A stretch of 64,000 nt of DNA from Sinorhizobium psoraleae (GCF_013283645.1 NZ_JABEKV010000003.1:1054001-1118000); one strand, 5' to 3'. Counted from the stretch's first letter, positions 26,419 through 36,432 are shown. Made by a program: numbers and translations. Notes: generated by a model not told the origin, from the letters alone.

Positions 26419-27457
26419 GATGGCGTCAGAACGTTCTGCAACAGCGCAGCAGCATCCCGGCGCAGCGGCCGCGCGGCCGACCACCACGACTTCAATTTCC
26501 GGTGGGCTGCGGCCGTTCGCGAGCTTCATCGTCTGTACGCGCAATCGCGTTCAGGCGCTTGCCGCCTGTATCCGATCGATCGAGACCGCATGTCTTGCAC
26601 GTGCTGCCGTCACGAGCGAACTCGTCGTCGTCGACAACGGCTCGACGGACGGGACGCCCGACGAGCTGGTTCGAATAGCGGCGGCGTCCCCCGTCGCCAT
26701 CACGCTGGTGGCCGAGCCGCGCCCGGGCCTTGCGGCGGCGCGCAATGCGGGAATGGCACGGGCGCGCGGCCGGATCCTCGTTTTCGTCGATGACGATTGC
26801 GAAGTCGACGGCGGCTATCTCGGCGATCTCGAGCGGCATTACGCCGATGGTGAACGGCGCGTCATCCGCGGCGGTCGCGTCGAACTCGGCGACACGTCGG
26901 ATCTGCCATTCACGATCAAGCGATCGAGCGTTGCCGCGCGATTGAGCCGAGACGTCCATCCGGGCGGTTTCGTGCTGGGGTGCAACATGACGATGCACCG
27001 CGATGTGGCGGCGCTCGTCGGGCCTTTCGACGAGCGTTTCGGGGCCGGTGCACCGCTGCAATCGGCGGAGGATACCGACTATCTCGTGCGCGCCTTTCAA
27101 CTCGATATCCCTGTCGAATACGTGCCTGACATGACTGTCTACCACCACCACGGACGGAAGGCCCGCGAAGCCATCGAAAAGCTTCACCGCAGCTATAGCC
27201 TCGGCAATGGTGGTCTTTGTCTGAAGCATCTCTTCAAGGCGCCATGGTTGCTCAGGCACTTCTGCTGGACCGTCAGATCAGCTTGCGGAGAAAGTCTTGG
27301 CGGCGCCAGGTTCGATCCGGAACTCCAGCTATCCCATTGGCCGATCGTATCGATGAACCTGCTCGGCGCTGTAAGGTTCGTACGTCTCGCCCTGACCAAT
27401 CCGACGCCGCCGCAAGAGCTGCGCCAGATTGACCAGACGGCGCCGAAATTGAGGTGA
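26405..27457 (+). CDS. Glycosyltransferase family 2 protein (second)
   Basis: This 350-residue GT2 enzyme has the core ASFIVCTRNRVQALAACIRSI, VVVDNGSTDGTPDEL and the DxD-type metal site FVDDDCEVDGGYL, followed by SAEDTDYLVRAF with the probable catalytic acid. About 35 residues before the GT fold are low-complexity and Ala-rich. The first ATG (26405) lies inside the preceding gene; a second in-frame ATG at 26420 is just after it, and the true start is uncertain. It ends overlapping the start of the exporter gene as GTGA. Confidence 0.9.
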   Translation: MAWPEMASERSATAQQHPGAAAARPTTTTSISGGLRPFASFIVCTRNRVQALAACIRSIETACLARAAVTSELVVVDNGSTDGTPDELVRIAAASPVAITLVAEPRPGLAAARNAGMARARGRILVFVDDDCEVDGGYLGDLERHYADGERRVIRGGRVELGDTSDLPFTIKRSSVAARLSRDVHPGGFVLGCNMTMHRDVAALVGPFDERFGAGAPLQSAEDTDYLVRAFQLDIPVEYVPDMTVYHHHGRKAREAIEKLHRSYSLGNGGLCLKHLFKAPWLLRHFCWTVRSACGESLGGARFDPELQLSHWPIVSMNLLGAVRFVRLALTNPTPPQELRQIDQTAPKLR

Positions 27458-29259
27458 GAGCCGTCATGTTGCGATTCCTATTGCCGGGCCTAGAGGTACT
27501 GCGCGACGCGCTGGGGCGGCAAATGCGCCTGCTTCCCGCCGTCGTGGTTCTCGGCCTTGCCAGCGCCGCGCTCGAAGGCGCGGGCATCGGGCTCATCATC
27601 CCCATGCTCGGTATTATTGCCGGAAATCAGGATGCCGCCGGATTGAACGGGATCTCCGCGGCCTTCCAGCAGGTGGGGGCGGGGCTCGACGACGGCCAAA
27701 GGTTGCTGGCGATCACAGCCGTGGTTCTTGCTCTGATTACGCTCAAGAACATTCTGGCCTTCGCGAACACGCTTCTGACGACCTTCATCTACGGGAAGGC
27801 GAGCCACGCGATCCGAAGCGCTCTCTCGGACCAGCTCTTAAGGATCGGCTATCCATTCTTCCTGCAGCAAAGTCCCGGTCGCCTGCTCAACATCATCTCC
27901 AACGAGTCATGGCGCGCTTCCGATGCGATACAGACGGTGCTCGCGGCGCTGGTACACGGCTCCGCAGCCGTCATCCTGCTCGCGTTTCTCCTGCTGCTAT
28001 CCTGGCAGATGACGCTGTTCGTCGCGCTTGGCCTCGTCCTTGTCCAACTCGTGCATGCCGCCTTGTCGGCCACCCTCAAAGGCCCGAGCCGCGAGGTGAC
28101 GTCCTTCAACAGCGAGCTCGCCGCCAGAATGCTTCATCTCGTGCATGCCGGGCGGCTGATCCGCGTGTTCGGTCAGGAAGAGCGCGAAAAGGCGGTGTTC
28201 GCTACGGCTTCGGACGCCGTTCGCCGGGCAGGCTTCGTCCTGCAGAGCCGCCAGGGCGCTTTGCCGCCACTCACTGAAGTGCTCCATTCCGCTCTTTTCC
28301 TGGCGGCGGTTGTCAGCGCCTGGTTTGTCGGCGTGAGCTTTCCGGTAATCGTCGCCTTTGTCGTGCTGCTCTACCGTCTGCAGCCGCACATGCGCGCTCT
28401 GCAAATGTCCTGGAGTCAGATTCAGGGCTGGAGCGGATCGCTCGAAGAGGTGCGGTGGCTCCTGGATTCGTCGGACAAGCCGCGGCCACCCACGGGCAAG
28501 GAGCCGGTCGACGGTTTGCGCGAGCGCATCAAATTCGAACAGGTGACTTTCAGATATCCGGGCTCGGAGGCTCGCCCTGTCGTGCTGCAATCCGCGGGAT
28601 TCGAAATCCGCAGCGGCCGTTCGACGGCGATCATCGGGCGTTCGGGCGCCGGCAAGACCACGATCGTCAACCTCCTGTGCCGATTTGTGGAGCCCGATGA
28701 GGGACGCATTCTCATCGATGGTGTGCCGCTCGATCAGATAGACCCTTCTCAGTGGCGGCGGCAGATCGCCGTCGCCAGCCAGGATCTCGAACTGGTCGAC
28801 GGCAGCATCTTCGAAAACATCACCTACGGCGAGAACGCGACGATCGCCGAAGTGGAACGCGCGGCCAAGCTGGCCGAGGCGCATAGCTTCGTGGAGAAGC
28901 TGCCCGAAGGATACAGCACCATCGTCGGCTATCGGGGAGCGAGCCTTTCGGCGGGGCAGCGGCAGCGCATAGCACTCGCCCGAGCCCTGGTGCGCGATCC
29001 GCAAATCCTGATCCTCGACGAGGCCACCAACGCTGTCGACGGTTTGTCGGAGGCCGCGATCGTCGAGACGTTGAGATTAAGGGCCGGCCGGCGCACGACC
29101 ATCGTGATCAGCCATCATCGCAGCACGATTTCGTTCTGCGATGACGTGGTAGTGCTCGGCAGCGGCCGTGTGAAAAGCCAGACGCCACTGGTCGACGTCG
29201 CCTCGCTCAGCATGGATCAGCTCTACGAACACGAGACGCGCGTGGAGCGCCAAGGTTGA
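27454..29259 (+). CDS. msbA2: ABC exporter, MsbA2-type fused membrane and ATPase subunit
   Basis: This 601-residue half-transporter has about six transmembrane segments (residues 15-310) followed by an ATPase with Walker A GRSGAGKTTIVNLL, signature LSAGQRQRIALARA and Walker B ILILDEATNAVD. It would export a lipid-linked glycan or polysaccharide made by the two glycosyltransferases and acyltransferase before it. In S. meliloti an MsbA-like protein named MsbA2, encoded with such neighbours, is required for symbiosis; I apply the name from that gene order and not from a search. The GTG at 27454 overlaps the previous stop; an ATG at 27466 is an alternative start. Confidence 0.85.
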   Translation: MRAVMLRFLLPGLEVLRDALGRQMRLLPAVVVLGLASAALEGAGIGLIIPMLGIIAGNQDAAGLNGISAAFQQVGAGLDDGQRLLAITAVVLALITLKNILAFANTLLTTFIYGKASHAIRSALSDQLLRIGYPFFLQQSPGRLLNIISNESWRASDAIQTVLAALVHGSAAVILLAFLLLLSWQMTLFVALGLVLVQLVHAALSATLKGPSREVTSFNSELAARMLHLVHAGRLIRVFGQEEREKAVFATASDAVRRAGFVLQSRQGALPPLTEVLHSALFLAAVVSAWFVGVSFPVIVAFVVLLYRLQPHMRALQMSWSQIQGWSGSLEEVRWLLDSSDKPRPPTGKEPVDGLRERIKFEQVTFRYPGSEARPVVLQSAGFEIRSGRSTAIIGRSGAGKTTIVNLLCRFVEPDEGRILIDGVPLDQIDPSQWRRQIAVASQDLELVDGSIFENITYGENATIAEVERAAKLAEAHSFVEKLPEGYSTIVGYRGASLSAGQRQRIALARALVRDPQILILDEATNAVDGLSEAAIVETLRLRAGRRTTIVISHHRSTISFCDDVVVLGSGRVKSQTPLVDVASLSMDQLYEHETRVERQG

Positions 29260-29304
29260 ACTCGGCAAAAAAGCAGAGCCGCGACAGCGGTCCCGCCGCC
29301 TTGA

Positions 29305-30351
29305 TCAGGCGGCCTTGGCGTAGTGCTTGGCCATTTCCGGCAGGCGCAGCACCCTGATCTTCGAGGCCTGGCCGGCGGCACGGAATGCCTCGAAGCGCTC
29401 CTTGCAGACCTCGGTCATGCGCGCGATCGCGGGTTTCAGGTAATTGCGCGGATCGAAATTGTCCGGATGCTCCAGATGGTGCTTGCGGATTTCGCCGGTG
29501 AAGGCGAGGCGGAGATCGGTGTCGATGTTGACCTTGCGGACGCCGAGCGGGATCGCCTTCTGAATTTCGGCAACCGGCACGCCCCAGGTCTTCTTCATCT
29601 TGCCGCCATAGGCGTTGAAAAGCTCCTGGAGGTCGGCCGGGACCGACGACGATCCATGCATGACAAGATGGGTATTCGGCAGGCGCCTGTTGATCTTGGC
29701 GATCGTGTCGATCGAAAGGATCTCGCCGTCGGGCTCGCGCGTGAACTTGTAGGCGCCGTGGCTCGTGCCGATCGCGACGGCAAGAGCATCGACGCCGGTC
29801 TTGGAGACGAAATCGAAGGCTTGCTCCGGATCCGTCAGCAGTTCCTCGCGGGAAAGCTTGCCTTCGAACCCGTGGCCGTCCTCCTTGTCGCCGGCACCCG
29901 TTTCGAGGTTGCCGAGGCAGCCGAGTTCGCCTTCGACGGAAACGCCGGCCGCATGGGCGATCTTCACGACCTCGGCCGTTACCGCGACATTGTATTCGTA
30001 GCTCGCAACAGTCTTGCCGTCCTTTTCGAGCGAACCGTCCATCATCACGGAGGTGAAGCCGTTGGTGATCGCTGAAATGCAGGTGGACGGCTGGTCACCG
30101 TGATCGAGATGCAGACAGACCGGGATGTGCGGATACTCCTCGGCTGCTCCTAGGATCAGATGGCGCAGGAAGGCGTCGCCGGCATAGGCACGCGCGCCGC
30201 GGCTCGCCTGCAGGATCACCGGAGAGTCCGTTGCGTCGGCGGCTCGCATGACGGCCTGAATATATTCGAGATTGTTCACATTGAAGGCTGGCAGCGCATA
30301 ATTATTCTCCGCTGCATGGTCGAGCAGTTGCCGCAATGTGATCAATGCCAT
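29305..30351 (-). CDS. fba: Class II fructose-bisphosphate aldolase
   Basis: This 348-residue zinc-dependent aldolase cleaves fructose 1,6-bisphosphate (and possibly sedoheptulose bisphosphate) to triose phosphates. Zinc ligands are seen in CLHLDHGDQ, in GTSHGAYKF and in [21 protein letters not shown] and [14 protein letters not shown] are also standard for the CbbA-like type IIB group. The ATG at 30351 follows GGGAGAT; the upstream open frame to 30504 is not family sequence. It stands alone, convergent with the exporter gene, without other Calvin-cycle or glycolytic genes beside it. Confidence 0.94.
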   Translation of the reverse strand: MALITLRQLLDHAAENNYALPAFNVNNLEYIQAVMRAADATDSPVILQASRGARAYAGDAFLRHLILGAAEEYPHIPVCLHLDHGDQPSTCISAITNGFTSVMMDGSLEKDGKTVASYEYNVAVTAEVVKIAHAAGVSVEGELGCLGNLETGAGDKEDGHGFEGKLSREELLTDPEQAFDFVSKTGVDALAVAIGTSHGAYKFTREPDGEILSIDTIAKINRRLPNTHLVMHGSSSVPADLQELFNAYGGKMKKTWGVPVAEIQKAIPLGVRKVNIDTDLRLAFTGEIRKHHLEHPDNFDPRNYLKPAIARMTEVCKERFEAFRAAGQASKIRVLRLPEMAKHYAKAA

Positions 30352-30872
30352 TCGAAATCTCCCTGATGCTGGACGCCTCACTCCAGGCGTGATGGATAGG
30401 CGGATACGGGCTGAAAACAGCGCCGCTCGGCGAGGTCGTCGAAGACGGCTTTGGCACTCTCCGACGGACGTGGAACGGGCGTTGCCGGACCAAGTCAGGG
30501 GCACAATAATTCATGCGGGTCTTTTGGCAACGGGGACAGCGGCACGGCCGGGCACTTGATGGACGTGCGTCAGCGGATTTTGCTGTGGATGAGAAATTGA
30601 ACGGTCAGAAATCGCGGCTTTCGCTTTCTGGTGGTGCTGGCAGGGTGACGCACGGAGCGGGGAAAAGGAGCACAGATCGGTGGCAGACGATAGGCGCCGG
30701 CGTCCAAATCGCACATCGCTGACGTAGCGGCGCCATCGGTACGGACGCATGACGTTGCAAAAAGATTGCGACAGGTGCCGCAAATTTTTTCGCATATTAC
30801 GTAAAGTGCCGCATCAATTCACGAACTTTGCATGACGTTCTTTTCAGGACGTTTCCAGGAGGAGAAGTGTCG
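30352..30872. other. Long intergenic region, fba to small ORF
   Basis: About 520 bases between the divergent fba gene and the small ORF before oppA. Open frames here have no ribosome site and no family look. The stretch near 30765-30850 is AT-rich (GCAAATTTTTTCGCATATTACG) and probably holds the opp promoter. A non-coding RNA is possible but not visible as a clear structure. Confidence 0.4.
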
Positions 30873-30998
30873 ATGTTTGAATCCGATCTAAAACGTTACA
30901 GTCTGCCAATCCGGCGATCGCTGTCCAGCCTGACCAAAGTCGCAAAAGCGACGAAAACCACCGCAAACGAAATACAACTTATGCGTCTATGTAAATGA
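30873..30998 (+). CDS. Possible 41-residue small protein or leader ORF upstream of oppA
   Basis: An ATG at 30873 follows a perfect-looking GGAGGAG at eight-base spacing and opens a 41-codon frame ending at TGA 30996-30998. The product would be basic (about nine Lys/Arg) and without a membrane segment. It lies 110 bases before oppA. I do not recognise it. It could be an independent small protein, a leader whose translation affects oppA, or a chance frame; the strong ribosome site is the main argument that it is translated. Confidence 0.4.
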   Translation: MFESDLKRYSLPIRRSLSSLTKVAKATKTTANEIQLMRLCK

Positions 30999-31108
30999 CG
31001 TTCTATAGAGGAGGATGCAATTTTCCGCACAAAGCGCCTTGCCTTTGTTGAGAATTTGCCCTTCTCTCCTGCGATCACAACCCAAAACGAGGGGAAGGAG
31101 AAAAAACA

Positions 31109-32707
31109 ATGACCTCACTGAAACTTAAACTCAGCGCCGCAGCGTTGCTTGGCTCGCTGCTGATCGGCGCAAGCCCTGCACTTGCGGAAGCGGTGCTTCA
31201 TCGCGGTAACGCCGGCGAGCCGCAGACGCTCGACCAGGCCCACACGTCGATCAACATCGAAGAGTTCATCCTCAAGGATCTCTATGAAGGCCTGATGATC
31301 TACGACGCCGCAGGCAAGGTCATCCCCGGCGCCGCCGAAACCTGGGAGCTTTCGGATGACGGCACCGTCTACACCTTCAAGCTGCGTGCCGATGCCAAAT
31401 GGTCGGACGGCTCGCCGGTAACGGCAGAAGACTTCGCCTTCTCGTTCCGCCGTGTGGAGGATCCGAAGACGGCCGCCGAATACGCCAACATTCTGTTCCC
31501 GATCAAGAATGCCGAAAAGGTCAACAAGGGCGAAGTGCCGGTCGACCAGCTCGGCGTGAAGGCGGTCGACGAAAAGACGCTCGAAATCACTCTGGAGCGC
31601 CCGACGCCCTTCTTCCTGGAGCTGCTCGCCCACCAGACCGCGCTTCCCGTCAGCAAGGCGAGCGTAGAGAAGAACGGCGCCGATTTCGTCAAGCCGGGCG
31701 TGATGATTTCGAACGGTGCGTTCAAGCTGGCCGCCCATGTGCCGAACGACAGCCTGACGGTCGAGAAGAACGCCAATTACTGGGATGCCGCCAACGTCAA
31801 GCTCGACAAGGTGATCTTCTATCCGATCGACGACCAGGCCGCCTCGGTGCGTCGCTTCGAAGCGAAGGAAATGGATCTCGCCTACAACTTCTCGGCCGAC
31901 CAGATCGAGCGGCTGCGCAAGTCGTATGGCGACCAGGTCCACGTCTCGCCGACACTTGCAACCTACTATTACGCCTTCGACACGCGGCAGGAACCCTATA
32001 GCGACGTTCGCGTTCGCCGGGCGCTCTCTATGGCGGTCGACCGCGACTTCCTCGCCAAGGAGATCTACAGCGGTTCGCAGCTGCCGTCCTATTCGATGGT
32101 GCCGCCGGGCATCGAGAGCTACGGCGACCCGGCGAAGGCCGACTTTGCCAACCTGTCTCAGCTCGACCGCGAAGATCAGGCCATCGCCCTGATGAAGGAG
32201 GCCGGCTACGGCGAGGGCGGCAAGCCGCTGAACATCGAAATCCGTTACAACACGAACCCGAACCATGAACGTGTTGCAACGGCTGTTGCCGACATGTGGA
32301 AGAACACCTTCGGCGCCAAGGTCTCGCTCGTGAACCTCGACGTGTCGTCGCACTACGCCTACCTGCAGGAAGGCGGCAAGTTCAACGTCGCCCGTGCCGG
32401 TTGGGTTGCCGACTATGCGGATGCCGAGAACTTCCTGGCGCTGAGCCTCAGCACCAACAAGACCTTCAACTACGGACACTTCGAAAACGCCGAATTCGAC
32501 GCGTTGATGAAGAAGTCCTATGAAGAACAGGATCCGGCGGCACGCTCGAAGATCCTCCATGAAGCCGAGACCCTGCTGATGAAGGAACAGCCGATCGCGC
32601 CGTTCCTGACCCAGGCAGACCTGTGGCTCGTCTCGAGCCGCGTCAAGGGCTGGCAGGACAACGGGCCGAACGCGCATTTGAGCAAGTTCCTGAGCGTCGC
32701 CGAATAA
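31109..32707 (+). CDS. oppA: Oligopeptide ABC transporter substrate-binding protein
   Basis: This 532-residue periplasmic protein of the SBP_bac_5 family binds peptides. Residues 1-26 form a Sec signal ending near PALAEA. The mature part has the family's GEPQTLDQAHT opening, LKDLYEGLMIYDAAGKVIPGAAETWELSDDG-type core (read in short pieces), WSDGSPVTAEDF, and the later RRALSMAVDRDFLAKEI. Length and motifs fit OppA. It heads an operon with oppB, oppC and a fused oppDF, and a strong hairpin follows it. Confidence 0.9.
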   Translation: MTSLKLKLSAAALLGSLLIGASPALAEAVLHRGNAGEPQTLDQAHTSINIEEFILKDLYEGLMIYDAAGKVIPGAAETWELSDDGTVYTFKLRADAKWSDGSPVTAEDFAFSFRRVEDPKTAAEYANILFPIKNAEKVNKGEVPVDQLGVKAVDEKTLEITLERPTPFFLELLAHQTALPVSKASVEKNGADFVKPGVMISNGAFKLAAHVPNDSLTVEKNANYWDAANVKLDKVIFYPIDDQAASVRRFEAKEMDLAYNFSADQIERLRKSYGDQVHVSPTLATYYYAFDTRQEPYSDVRVRRALSMAVDRDFLAKEIYSGSQLPSYSMVPPGIESYGDPAKADFANLSQLDREDQAIALMKEAGYGEGGKPLNIEIRYNTNPNHERVATAVADMWKNTFGAKVSLVNLDVSSHYAYLQEGGKFNVARAGWVADYADAENFLALSLSTNKTFNYGHFENAEFDALMKKSYEEQDPAARSKILHEAETLLMKEQPIAPFLTQADLWLVSSRVKGWQDNGPNAHLSKFLSVAE

Positions 32708-32715
32708 CGAACTGA

Positions 32716-32745
32716 GGCGACGCGCGGCCGCTGCCGCGCGTCGCC
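32716..32745 (+). terminator. Perfect 12-bp intercistronic hairpin after oppA
   Basis: GGCGACGCGCGG and CCGCGCGTCGCC pair perfectly over 12 bases with loop CCGCTG. It lies between the oppA stop and oppB start and is followed by only two T. Such hairpins usually stabilise the binding-protein mRNA and let only part of transcription continue into the permease genes. Confidence 0.75.
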
Positions 32746-32759
32746 TTCGGAGCACATCC

Positions 32760-33683
32760 ATGATCCCCTTCATCCTTCGCCGACTGGCGAGTGCGGTGCC
32801 GACGCTGTTCATCGTCGTCACCATATCCTTCTTCTTGATGCGGTTTGCCCCCGGCGGCCCCTTCAATCTCGAGCGTCCTCTCCCTCCCTCCACGATGGAG
32901 AACCTGATGAGGACCTACCACCTCGATCAGCCGCTCTGGCGCCAATACCTCATCTATCTCAGCAATGCGGTGACGGGCGACTTCGGCCCGAGTTACATCT
33001 ACCATGACAACAATGTCGCGCAGCTGATCGGCAAGGGCCTGCCCTACTCGATGGAGCTCGGATTCTACGCACTGCTTCTGGCCGTCATCGGTGGTGTAAT
33101 CGCCGGCACCATTGCAGCCCTCAGGCAGAACAGCATCCTCGATTTCGGGATCATGGCGGTCTCGACGATCGGCGTCACCGTTCCGAACTTTGTTGTCGGC
33201 CCGGTCCTGACACTCGTTTTCGCGATCGTCCTGTCGTGGCTGCCGGCGGGCGGCTGGGGGGACGGATCGTTCCGCTTCCTGATCCTGCCGATGATTGCCC
33301 TGGCGCTGCCGCAGCTCGCCGTCTTCGCCCGGCTCACGCGCGGATCGATGATCGAGGCGCTCCACACCGACCACATCCGTACCGCCAAGGCCTATGGTCT
33401 TCCGTCGCGCGCGGTCGTGGTGACGCACGCGATGCGCGGCGCGATGCTTCCGGTCGTTTCCTATCTCGCACCCTGTGCGGCCGCACTCCTTACAGGTTCG
33501 GCCGTGGTGGAGACGATCTTCACGATTCCGGGTGTCGGACGCTATTTCGTACTCGGCGCTATCAACCGCGACTACACTCTGGTCATGGGCACCGTCGTCC
33601 TCATCGCCATCTTCGTCATCGTTTTCAATCTTCTGGTCGATATTCTCTACGGCCTGCTCGATCCGAGGGTTCGCCATGACTGA
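32760..33683 (+). CDS. oppB: Oligopeptide ABC transporter permease OppB
   Basis: This 307-residue inner-membrane permease begins MIPFILRRLASAVPTLF, the usual OppB/DppB start, and has about six transmembrane segments. The GDFGPSYIY segment and the cytoplasmic EAA-type loop (IRTAKAYGLPSRAVVVTHAM) match the family, as does the late IPGVGRYFVLGAINRDY. It overlaps oppC by eight bases (ATGACTGA). It forms the channel with OppC. Confidence 0.93.
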   Translation: MIPFILRRLASAVPTLFIVVTISFFLMRFAPGGPFNLERPLPPSTMENLMRTYHLDQPLWRQYLIYLSNAVTGDFGPSYIYHDNNVAQLIGKGLPYSMELGFYALLLAVIGGVIAGTIAALRQNSILDFGIMAVSTIGVTVPNFVVGPVLTLVFAIVLSWLPAGGWGDGSFRFLILPMIALALPQLAVFARLTRGSMIEALHTDHIRTAKAYGLPSRAVVVTHAMRGAMLPVVSYLAPCAAALLTGSAVVETIFTIPGVGRYFVLGAINRDYTLVMGTVVLIAIFVIVFNLLVDILYGLLDPRVRHD

Positions 33684-34812
33684 TATCGTCCACGTGCCGG
33701 AGGTTCCTGCGGAAACCAAGGGCCGCAGCCTCTTCCAGCTCGCCGCGCTCCGCTTCCGCCGCAATCGCGCCGCCATGGCCGGTTGTGTGATGCTGGTGTT
33801 GATTGCGCTCTTCTCCTTCGTGGGGCCGCTATTCTCGCCGCATAGCTACGATCAGGTGTTCCCGTCCTACGTCTCGATTGCCCCCAGCCTCGAACCGCGG
33901 CCGGATACCTCGACGCTTCAGGACGTGATGGAAGGTGTGGCGACCCGCGCCCGCGTCGCGCTCAAGGAATTCAACGTCGAGGGCGAAAACTTCACTGCCA
34001 CGATTGCCTCTACTTCGGATCAGCCGATCGACCCGCGCGCGACGCGGTATTTCGACAGGGCCAACGAGTTCGAAGGCACGAAGGTCGTCGTCACCGAAGA
34101 TGATGGCCGCACCCTTAAGGTCGAGGGCCAGGTGGATCGCGAATATTTCCCCTTCGGCACCGACTCGAATGGCCGCGACCTGCTCGTTCGCGTGATGCTC
34201 GGCGGACAGATATCGATCGCCGTCGGGCTGCTGGCGAGCCTCGTCTCGCTCGGCATCGGTGTGGTCTACGGGGCGACCTCAGGCTATATCGGCGGGCGTG
34301 TCGACAATGTCATGATGCGTCTGGTCGAGATCCTCTATTCGCTGCCCTTCGTCTTCCTCGTCGTCGTGCTCGTCGTTTTCTTCGGCCGCAGCTTCATCCT
34401 GATCTTCCTGGTGATCGGCGCCGTCGAATGGCTGGATATGGCGCGTATCGTGCGGGGACAGACGCTGGCGCTCAAGCGGCGCGAGTTCGTGGGGGCGGCC
34501 CAGGCGCTAGGTCTTACCGACTGGCAGATCATCCGCCGTCACATCATCCCGAACACCATCGGCCCGGTGATCGTCTTCGTCACCGTCGTCGTGCCGAAGG
34601 TCATCCTGCTCGAGAGCTTCCTCTCCTTCCTCGGCCTCGGCGTGCAGGCGCCGTTGACGAGCTGGGGCGCGCTCATCTCCGAAGGGGCAAACAATATCCA
34701 GTCGGCGCCGTGGCTGCTCATCTTCCCGGCCATCTTCTTCGTCGTCACGCTGTTTTCGCTGAATTTCGTCGGCGACGGCCTGCGCGATGCGCTTGACCCG
34801 AAGGACCGCTGA
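33676..34812 (+). CDS. oppC: Oligopeptide ABC transporter permease OppC
   Basis: This 378-residue permease has an N-terminal transmembrane segment preceded by FRRNRAAMAGCVMLVLIALF, a long periplasmic insertion (about residues 55-165) and then the FGTDSNGRDLLVRVM motif and membrane domain typical of OppC. The EAA loop is REFVGAAQALGLTDWQIIRRHI. The periplasmic insertion is longer than in the E. coli protein but common in this subgroup. The start at 33676 overlaps the oppB end. It ends one base before the ATG of the ATPase gene. Confidence 0.92.
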   Translation: MTDIVHVPEVPAETKGRSLFQLAALRFRRNRAAMAGCVMLVLIALFSFVGPLFSPHSYDQVFPSYVSIAPSLEPRPDTSTLQDVMEGVATRARVALKEFNVEGENFTATIASTSDQPIDPRATRYFDRANEFEGTKVVVTEDDGRTLKVEGQVDREYFPFGTDSNGRDLLVRVMLGGQISIAVGLLASLVSLGIGVVYGATSGYIGGRVDNVMMRLVEILYSLPFVFLVVVLVVFFGRSFILIFLVIGAVEWLDMARIVRGQTLALKRREFVGAAQALGLTDWQIIRRHIIPNTIGPVIVFVTVVVPKVILLESFLSFLGLGVQAPLTSWGALISEGANNIQSAPWLLIFPAIFFVVTLFSLNFVGDGLRDALDPKDR

Positions 34813-34813
34813 C

Positions 34814-36415
34814 ATGGCAGACATGAAGGAATCCATTCTCGCCGTTCGCGGCCTCAAGGTGGACTTTTCGACACCGGACGGCACTGTCGAGGCCGTGAAA
34901 GGCATCGATCTCGATGTCCGCGCCGGCGAGACGCTGGCGGTCGTCGGCGAGTCCGGTTCCGGCAAGAGCCAGACCATGATGGGCATCATGGGGCTATTGG
35001 CGACGAACGGCACCGTGACCGGCTCGGCCCGCTATCGCGGCCGCGAGCTTGTCGGCCTTGCGCCAAAGGCGCTGAACGACGTGCGCGGCTCGAAGATCAC
35101 GATGATCTTCCAGGAGCCGATGACATCGCTCGATCCACTCTACACGATCGGGCGGCAAATCGCCGAGCCGATCGTCCATCACCGCGGGGGAACATTCAAG
35201 CAGGCGCGCAAGCGCGTGCTGGAACTGCTGGAGCTCGTCGGCATCCCTGAGCCCGCTCGGCGCATCGACAGCTATCCGCACGAACTCTCAGGCGGCCAGC
35301 GCCAGCGCGTGATGATCGCCATGGCGCTCGCCAACGAGCCGGATATCCTGATCGCCGACGAACCGACGACCGCGCTGGACGTCACCATCCAGGCACAGAT
35401 CCTCGATCTCCTGAAGCAGCTGCAGAAGCGTTTCGGCATGGCAATCGTGTTGATCACGCACGACCTCGGCATCGTGAAGCATTTTGCCGAGCGCGTCGCC
35501 GTGATGCGTCGCGGCGAGGTCGTCGAGCACGGCACGACGGCTGACATCTTCGAACGGCCGAAGGCCGAATATACGAAGATGCTGCTTGCAGCCGAGCCCA
35601 GCGGACGCAAGGCATCGCCCCCGGAAACTGCGCCGATCATTCTGGAGGGCCGGGACGTCGCGGTTGACTATGCGATCGGTGGCGGGCTGTTCCGAGGCTC
35701 GACCGGGGTGTTTCGCGCCGTTGATGGCGTCAATCTGCGCCTGAGGCAAGGCCAGACGATCGGTATCGTCGGTGAATCCGGATCCGGCAAGTCGACATTG
35801 GGGAGGGCGCTGCTCCGGCTCTTGCCGAGCAAGGGGCACTACCGTTTCGATACGACGGATATTTCCGGTTTCGACCGGAGCTCCATGCGGCCCCTTCGCC
35901 GCGAGCTCCAGCTCGTCTTCCAGGACCCCTATGGCTCGCTGTCACCGCGCCGGACGGTCGGTGAGATCATCACCGAAGGTCTCTACGTGCACGAACCCGG
36001 GCTCAACCGGGCCGAGCGGGATCGCCGCGCGATCGCGGCCTTGAAGGAGGTCGGCCTCGATCCGGCGTCGCGCAACCGTTATCCGCATGAGTTCTCGGGC
36101 GGCCAGCGTCAGCGCATCGCCATCGCCCGCGCCATGATCCTGAAGCCGAAGGTCGTCATCCTCGACGAACCGACATCGGCGCTCGATCGCTCGGTGCAGG
36201 GGCAGGTCATCGAGCTTCTGCGCGACCTGCAGCGTTTGCATGGGCTCTCCTACATCTTCATCAGTCACGATCTTTCGGTCGTGAAGGCGATGTCGGACTA
36301 TGTGATCGTGATGAAAAACGGCCGCATCGTCGAGGAGGGCGAAACGGACGCGATCTTCGAAGCGCCGAAGGAGCCCTATACCAAGACGCTGATCGGCGCC
36401 GCCTTCAACGTCTGA
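34814..36415 (+). CDS. Fused oligopeptide ABC transporter ATPases (OppD-OppF)
   Basis: This 533-residue protein contains two complete ATPase domains in one chain. The first (about residues 5-260) has Walker [12 protein letters not shown], signature [15 protein letters not shown] and Walker [13 protein letters not shown]. The second (about 280-530) has Walker [16 protein letters not shown], signature [15 protein letters not shown] and Walker [13 protein letters not shown]. It thus replaces separate OppD and OppF. Such fusions are common in rhizobia. The ATG at 34814 lies one base after the oppC stop. It is the last gene of the operon, followed by a terminator. Confidence 0.93.
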   Translation: MADMKESILAVRGLKVDFSTPDGTVEAVKGIDLDVRAGETLAVVGESGSGKSQTMMGIMGLLATNGTVTGSARYRGRELVGLAPKALNDVRGSKITMIFQEPMTSLDPLYTIGRQIAEPIVHHRGGTFKQARKRVLELLELVGIPEPARRIDSYPHELSGGQRQRVMIAMALANEPDILIADEPTTALDVTIQAQILDLLKQLQKRFGMAIVLITHDLGIVKHFAERVAVMRRGEVVEHGTTADIFERPKAEYTKMLLAAEPSGRKASPPETAPIILEGRDVAVDYAIGGGLFRGSTGVFRAVDGVNLRLRQGQTIGIVGESGSGKSTLGRALLRLLPSKGHYRFDTTDISGFDRSSMRPLRRELQLVFQDPYGSLSPRRTVGEIITEGLYVHEPGLNRAERDRRAIAALKEVGLDPASRNRYPHEFSGGQRQRIAIARAMILKPKVVILDEPTSALDRSVQGQVIELLRDLQRLHGLSYIFISHDLSVVKAMSDYVIVMKNGRIVEEGETDAIFEAPKEPYTKTLIGAAFNV

Positions 36416-36432
36416 GATCCGCAGCTCAAACT

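Noticed and set aside
29295-29313. Hairpin GCCGCCT-TGATC-AGGCGGC as a bidirectional terminator between msbA2 and fba
   Set aside because: It includes the fba stop codon and lacks a directly following T run on either strand; the T run on the minus strand is too far away.
30513-30795. Open frames on both strands in the long gap between fba and oppA
   Set aside because: No ribosome sites, no family likeness and strong compositional bias; they look like chance frames in GC-rich DNA.
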